A program made the position numbers and the translations under genes. A stretch of DNA of 10,043 nucleotides from the NCBI GenBank assembly GCA_024643595.1, contig JAHEMS010000096.1, forward strand, positions 1-10,043, in the 5' to 3' direction. A model generated the notes under the pieces. That model was not told the DNA's origin and searched no databases. It was given only the letters and a program-made list of their open reading frames with translations. This stretch comes from Bacteroidota bacterium (GTDB lineage: Bacteria > Bacteroidota > Bacteroidia > Cytophagales > Cyclobacteriaceae). Every line of letters starts with the position of its first letter. Within the stretch, counting starts at the first letter, position 1. Positions 6,569 to 10,043 of this stretch are shown piece after piece.

Positions 6569-6967
6569 ATGGATTTAAAAAACTTAAAAACCAATCTTTC
6601 GTGGGCAAGGATATCAGTTGTTCTTGTTATTGCTATTATTTTCGCTGGATCTTCAGTACCAAGTAAAAATATTCCGGCCATATTTTCGCTGACTCCCGAC
6701 AAACTCATTCACTGCGCAGAGTACTTTGTATTGGGCTTTTTCTTGTTTCATTGGCTACCATTAGAATTTTCTTCATTTAGCTTAAATAGAATCAATACAA
6801 TTACGTTTCTTACCGGTTCAATTATTGGAATACTGGATGAAAACTACCAGCGATTGACACCAGGACGAACTCCAAATTTCTGGGATTGGGTACTAGACAG
6901 CGTTGGGGTTACTTTATTGATTTTAGTGATGAATTACTTCGGTAAAAGAAAAAAATCAAAACCCTAA
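6569..6967 (+). CDS. VanZ-like small membrane protein
   Basis: This 132-residue protein has four hydrophobic segments (~13-31, 45-62, 76-92, 105-123). It carries the conserved polar pattern of VanZ-like proteins: DKLIH (44-48) with a following EY, DENYQ (90-94), PGR (98-100) and Asp106/Asp110 before the last helix. VanZ itself gives low-level teicoplanin resistance, but most family members have no known role and a resistance function should not be assumed. It begins 2 bp after the stop of the CaCA exchanger, so the two are almost surely co-transcribed. No Shine-Dalgarno is visible, so translation may be coupled. The protein ends in a basic tail, KRKKSKP. Confidence 0.9.
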   Translation: MDLKNLKTNLSWARISVVLVIAIIFAGSSVPSKNIPAIFSLTPDKLIHCAEYFVLGFFLFHWLPLEFSSFSLNRINTITFLTGSIIGILDENYQRLTPGRTPNFWDWVLDSVGVTLLILVMNYFGKRKKSKP

Positions 6968-6974
6968 AATAGAA

Positions 6975-6992
6975 AGGCCCCTTACGGAGCCT
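6975..6992. terminator. Hairpin terminator between the VanZ-like gene and the lipoprotein gene
   Basis: The arms AGGCCCC (6975-6981) and GGAGCCT (6986-6992) pair with one mismatch around a TTAC loop. It lies in the 47-bp gap between two converging genes. The plus-strand tail (ATCTTGTT) is only moderately T-rich; the minus-strand tail (TTCTATTTT) is better. It probably serves both genes. Confidence 0.65.
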
Positions 6993-7014
6993 ATCTTGTT
7001 GGATTCTATTTCAA

Positions 7015-7758
7015 TTAGATTTTCTTTTCTAACTCTGCAATTTTTGCTTCGGCTTCCTGTTTGCCGAGAGATAGTGCTTTCTTGTATAATTCAACTGCCT
7101 CTTGAAGCGTTTCCTTTTTCTTTTTGGGGGCCAGTTTGGTACGATTTGCAGCTTCTTCAACAGCTTGAGCACGAGCAAAATAAGAATCAGCTTCGCTCAT
7201 CTTGCTCGCGATCATCAACTCTTGAATTTTTGCTTCAATTAATGCTAACTCCTCTTGCTTGGTAGCAATTTGATATTCCTTATCCGTCAACTCAGCTTCC
7301 TGTAAGCCAACCGTAGTGATTAGATTTTGATTTTCATTTCGAAGCTGATCTACATGCTCATTTAACGTGGCGATTTCCTTATTACGTGTTTCCAAATCGG
7401 CCTTCAATTTCTTGATAGTAGACGCCAGTGCGTTGTTGTTACTCTTTGATTTCTTAAGGGTACCTTCAAGATCTTCTATCTTGTTTTGGGTGTCTTTTAC
7501 ATAATTATTGATATCCTTCATGCGTGCGGTGTAATTTTCGTAGGTAGTACCTTCTACCATGTTTACACGAAGCATTTGACGGTTAGCATCAATGGAATCC
7601 ATCAGCACGCTCACTTCTTGCAGAGTAGTTGCAAATTGTTGACTGGTTTGCAATTCCATTTTTAAAGAATCTACCTGAGATTTAAGCTTTTCAGCTTCAC
7701 CACCACAGCTCATTAAGGTGGCGGCAATGGCTATTATAAATACAATGTTTTTTAACAT
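7015..7758 (-). CDS. Coiled-coil lipoprotein of unknown function, 247 aa
   Basis: A lipoprotein signal peptide is clear: MLKN, a hydrophobic core, then the lipobox LMSC with the lipidated Cys18, the only cysteine. The next residues (GGEAE) lack a clear acidic surface-export signal right after Cys, so periplasm-facing versus surface location is open. Heptad-like coiled coil is predicted by eye at ~21-45 and over a long stretch ~81-185 rich in Lys, Glu, Leu and Asn. The last ~60 residues (189-247: EADSYFARAQAVEEAAN, then LQEAVELYKKALSLG) resemble one or two TPR-like helical hairpins. The ATG at 7758 sits exactly at the signal peptide. It is divergent from the NADH dehydrogenase and convergent with the VanZ-like gene, and appears to be a single-gene unit. 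A structural or scaffolding role in the envelope is a guess. Confidence 0.88.
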   Translation of the reverse strand: MLKNIVFIIAIAATLMSCGGEAEKLKSQVDSLKMELQTSQQFATTLQEVSVLMDSIDANRQMLRVNMVEGTTYENYTARMKDINNYVKDTQNKIEDLEGTLKKSKSNNNALASTIKKLKADLETRNKEIATLNEHVDQLRNENQNLITTVGLQEAELTDKEYQIATKQEELALIEAKIQELMIASKMSEADSYFARAQAVEEAANRTKLAPKKKKETLQEAVELYKKALSLGKQEAEAKIAELEKKI

Positions 7759-7781
7759 AAAGATGTTAGTTTTAAGTGCCC

Positions 7782-7789
7782 CAAAATTA
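7782..7789 (-). promoter_or_regulatory. Possible -7 promoter box for the lipoprotein gene
   Basis: On the minus strand this reads TAATTTTG, an exact match to TAnnTTTG, 23 bases before the ATG at 7758. A TTTG (minus strand, 7819-7822) lies upstream but with 29 bases between the boxes, wider than the usual 19-21. The divergent NADH dehydrogenase has only a weaker box, TAACTTG at 7861-7867, about 30 bases before its ATG. Confidence 0.4.
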
Positions 7790-7897
7790 CATGATTAAAT
7801 ACGATACATTATCAAGAACAAAATATTTTTTTAAAGACAGGGAATTCTTTCGACAAGACGTAACTTGCACCATATTTAAAGTAAGAATTCTCTTTAA

Positions 7898-9220
7898 ATG
7901 CCCAAATTAATTACAACGCGAACGCGTATTGCAGACTTGGGCAAACCCCGCATCGTTGTCATAGGTGGTGGATTTGGTGGTTTGGAAGTGGTGAAAAGTC
8001 TGAAAGGACATCATGTCCAGGTCGTACTTTTCGATAAATCTAATCACCACACATTTCAGCCCTTACTCTATCAGGTGGCTACATCCGGGCTAGAAACCAA
8101 TTCCATAGTAGCCCCTTTTCGTAAACTCTTTGGCAATCAAGCCGACTTTTACTTTCGTCTGGGCGAAGTGAAGAATATCAAGCCGGAAGAAAATTATATT
8201 GAAACCTCCATCGGTAGTATCAAATATGACTACCTGGTAATTGCCAGTGGTGCTACCACCAATTACTATGGAATGTCTGAAGTTGAAAAGCATGCCTCCT
8301 CCATGAAAAACATTGTTGATGCCACTAAACTTCGAAATAAAATTATACGACAACTTGAGTATGCGCTGTTAACCAGTGATGATGAAGTCATGAATAGCCT
8401 GATGGATTTTGTAATCGTTGGGGGTGGACCTACAGGTGTGGAATTAGCAGGCGCGCTTACTGAATTAAAGAAAAATGTTTTTCCCAAAGATTATAAAGAG
8501 TTAGACATGCGTCAGATGGATATCCACCTGATTGAAGCCTCTCCCCGGCTTCTCAATGGCATGTCGGATCAGGCTGGAAAAAAAGCATTTGATTTTTTAA
8601 CTGAAATGGGTGTAAAAGTTCATCTGGGCACAGCCGTTAAATCATATGATGGATATGAAGTAGTGCTGAGTAACGGCGAAAAATTAATCTCACGTTCCCT
8701 CATTTGGGCAGCCGGTGTTAAAGGTAATCCTATTGATGGATTAAATGCTGAAATTATAACCCGTGGAAACCGGATACAGGTTGATCAGTTTAACCGGGTT
8801 AAAGGGTATGAAAATATTTTTGCCATTGGAGATGTCGCTGTCATGGAGGGGGATACAAAATTCCCGAAAGGGCATCCACAGATGGCACCACCGGCTCAAC
8901 AGCAGGGAAAATTGGTAGCAAAAAACATTAGTAATATCATACGTAAAAAACCACTCAAACCATTTCACTATTTTGATAAAGGATCAATGGCTACTATTGG
9001 GCGTAACAAGGCAGTCGTGGATATAAAAGGAATACGCTTTCAGGGAATCTTTGCCTGGTATGTCTGGATGTTTGTTCATTTGATGTCAATTGTTGGATTT
9101 AGAAATAAAGTGTTTACCTTTTTTAGCTGGATGTGGAACTACTTCTCATACGATCGGAGTAATCGTCTAATAATTGGACGCAATGAAGAAAAGATAATGC
9201 TGGACGAAGTTAAACCATAA
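7898..9220 (+). CDS. ndh: Type II NADH:quinone oxidoreductase (NDH-2)
   Basis: A single-subunit, non-proton-pumping membrane flavoenzyme that moves electrons from NADH through FAD to quinone (menaquinone in most Bacteroidota). The 440 residues hold the expected order: FAD-binding GGGFGG (23-28) in the first Rossmann fold, the HHTFQPLLYQVA segment (50-61), NAD(H)-binding VGGGPTG (174-180) with the conserved Glu182, WAAGV (270-274), and the second FAD motif AIGD (309-312). The usual quinone-site AQxAxQ motif appears as A330-P-P-A-Q-Q335, with Pro in place of the first Gln. The C-terminal region (~380-418) is rich in Trp, Phe and Tyr and gives the amphipathic helices that anchor the enzyme to the membrane. 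The ATG at 7898 leaves a ~17-residue leader before the first beta strand. kup starts 10 bp downstream, so the two probably share a transcript. The family is clear. Confidence 0.94.
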   Translation: MPKLITTRTRIADLGKPRIVVIGGGFGGLEVVKSLKGHHVQVVLFDKSNHHTFQPLLYQVATSGLETNSIVAPFRKLFGNQADFYFRLGEVKNIKPEENYIETSIGSIKYDYLVIASGATTNYYGMSEVEKHASSMKNIVDATKLRNKIIRQLEYALLTSDDEVMNSLMDFVIVGGGPTGVELAGALTELKKNVFPKDYKELDMRQMDIHLIEASPRLLNGMSDQAGKKAFDFLTEMGVKVHLGTAVKSYDGYEVVLSNGEKLISRSLIWAAGVKGNPIDGLNAEIITRGNRIQVDQFNRVKGYENIFAIGDVAVMEGDTKFPKGHPQMAPPAQQQGKLVAKNISNIIRKKPLKPFHYFDKGSMATIGRNKAVVDIKGIRFQGIFAWYVWMFVHLMSIVGFRNKVFTFFSWMWNYFSYDRSNRLIIGRNEEKIMLDEVKP

Positions 9221-9230
9221 CACTCCAAAT

Positions 9231-10043
9231 ATGGATTCGAAAGATTCTCGCTTACACAAACTCTCAACAGCCGGTGTGCTGGTTGCACTCGGTATCATTT
9301 ATGGAGATATTGGAACCTCCCCACTGTATACGCTGCGATTCATTGTAGGTAATCATATCATCTCTGAGCGTCTCATTCTGGGTGGGTTATCCTGTGTATT
9401 CTGGACATTAACCCTTATCACTACCATAAAATATGTTTACCTGGCCTTGAGTGCTGATAACAAAGGAGAGGGTGGAATTTTTGCGCTTTATGCCTTGGTA
9501 AGAAGATACAAAGCAAGTTGGGTGATTTTTCCTGCAATTATTGGATGCTGTACCCTCATTGCCGATGGATTTATTACCCCTGCTATCAGTGTTACCTCTG
9601 CCGTAGAAGGACTTCGATCATTAAATGAAAATATTGGCCAGCAAACCATCATCTCTATAGTAATTGCAATCTTACTCGCCTTATTTGTATTTCAACAGTT
9701 TGGAAGCAGCGTAGTAGGTAAAACTTTTGGACCTGTTATGTTGGTATGGTTTATTTTTATTGGTGCTATTGGGGCAACCCATTTAGCAGGAAATCTTTCA
9801 ATACTAAAAGCCCTAAACCCGATGTATGCAGCCCAACTGCTTTATGAATATCCGGGTGGGTTTTGGATTTTAGGCGCTGTCTTTCTATGTACCACCGGAG
9901 CTGAAGCCTTGTACTCAGATCTGGGTCACTGTGGAAAGTCAAACATCAGATTAGGATGGGGCTTTGTAAAATCTTGCTTATTACTTAGCTACTTCGGGCA
10001 AGGCGCCTGGTTGCTCGAGCACCAGGGCACTAAATTGGAAGGG
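9231..10043 (+). CDS. kup: Kup/HAK/KT-family potassium uptake protein (3' end outside window)
   Basis: Kup proteins import K+ with protons across the inner membrane. The ATG at 9231 opens a frame that runs to the window edge: 271 of an expected ~620-660 residues. Family motifs are exact: GDIGTSPLY (25-33) with Asp26, GEGGIFALYAL (79-89), DGFITPAISVTSAVEGL (112-128), and TTGAEALYSDLGHCG (221-235). About seven hydrophobic segments are visible (~12-30, 47-70, 97-118, 138-158, 167-187, 208-228, 244-264). The missing part would contain the remaining membrane helices and the cytosolic C-terminal domain. It begins 10 bp after the NADH dehydrogenase stop with no terminator between, so co-transcription is likely. 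No Shine-Dalgarno is visible. The fragment is intact in frame, so it is cut by the window and not broken. Confidence 0.97.
   Translation, partial: MDSKDSRLHKLSTAGVLVALGIIYGDIGTSPLYTLRFIVGNHIISERLILGGLSCVFWTLTLITTIKYVYLALSADNKGEGGIFALYALVRRYKASWVIFPAIIGCCTLIADGFITPAISVTSAVEGLRSLNENIGQQTIISIVIAILLALFVFQQFGSSVVGKTFGPVMLVWFIFIGAIGATHLAGNLSILKALNPMYAAQLLYEYPGGFWILGAVFLCTTGAEALYSDLGHCGKSNIRLGWGFVKSCLLLSYFGQGAWLLEHQGTKLEG

Noticed and set aside
6569..6967. Teicoplanin resistance gene vanZ
   Set aside because: Only the general VanZ-like fold is supported; there are no other van genes, and most members of this family are not resistance determinants.
6996..7265. 89-codon plus-strand frame opposite the lipoprotein gene
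   Set aside because: It is antisense to a lipoprotein with a clear signal peptide and coiled coil; the Leu/Gln-rich product mirrors the coiled-coil codons.
1..10043. Defence island, prophage or other mobile system
   Set aside because: All ten genes are housekeeping, transport or envelope types with uniform composition, and no nuclease, toxin, integrase, transposase or repeat array was seen.

Overview
The window looks like ordinary chromosomal DNA from a Bacteroidota bacterium, probably a Cytophagales-type free-living one; that rank is an inference. The reasons are the low-to-moderate GC, the almost complete lack of Shine-Dalgarno sequences, several TAnnTTTG-like -7 promoter boxes, a TlpA-like/DUF5106-type thioredoxin protein, a long-chain polyprenyl diphosphate synthase of the menaquinone side-chain type and a type II NADH dehydrogenase. 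I see no rRNA, tRNA, CRISPR array, insertion sequence, integrase or phage gene.

Layout. (1) Bases 1-1194 are the 3' part of an envelope thioredoxin-fold protein, closed by a clear hairpin terminator. (2) A 159-residue protein of unknown function (1312-1791) runs tail-to-tail into a polyprenyl diphosphate synthase on the minus strand; the two coding regions overlap by 23 bp. (3) A 378-bp gap with two small inverted repeats precedes corA. (4) corA (+) and a CNNM/CorC-type CBS-domain membrane protein (-) converge and overlap by 4 bp. A CaCA-family Na+/Ca2+ exchanger-like protein is divergent from the latter and is followed 2 bp later by a small VanZ-like membrane protein. (5) A coiled-coil lipoprotein of unknown role lies on the minus strand, separated from the VanZ-like gene by a hairpin. 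(6) A divergent pair of genes, type II NADH dehydrogenase and the potassium transporter kup (cut by the window edge), ends the window; they are 10 bp apart and probably co-transcribed.

How the genes fit together. Four of the ten genes are cation transporters or candidates (CorA, CNNM, CaCA, Kup), so the centre and right look like a loose cation-homeostasis neighbourhood. The polyprenyl synthase would make the isoprenoid tail of menaquinone, the likely electron acceptor of the NADH dehydrogenase. These functional links are inferred from families and proximity only.

No new multi-gene system is evident. The items most worth a second look are a G8 tract in the exchanger gene where one base gained or lost gives an immediate stop, a perfect inverted repeat inside the unknown gene that could end transcription of the converging polyprenyl synthase, the unknown 159-residue protein itself, and an altered quinone-site motif in the NADH dehydrogenase.
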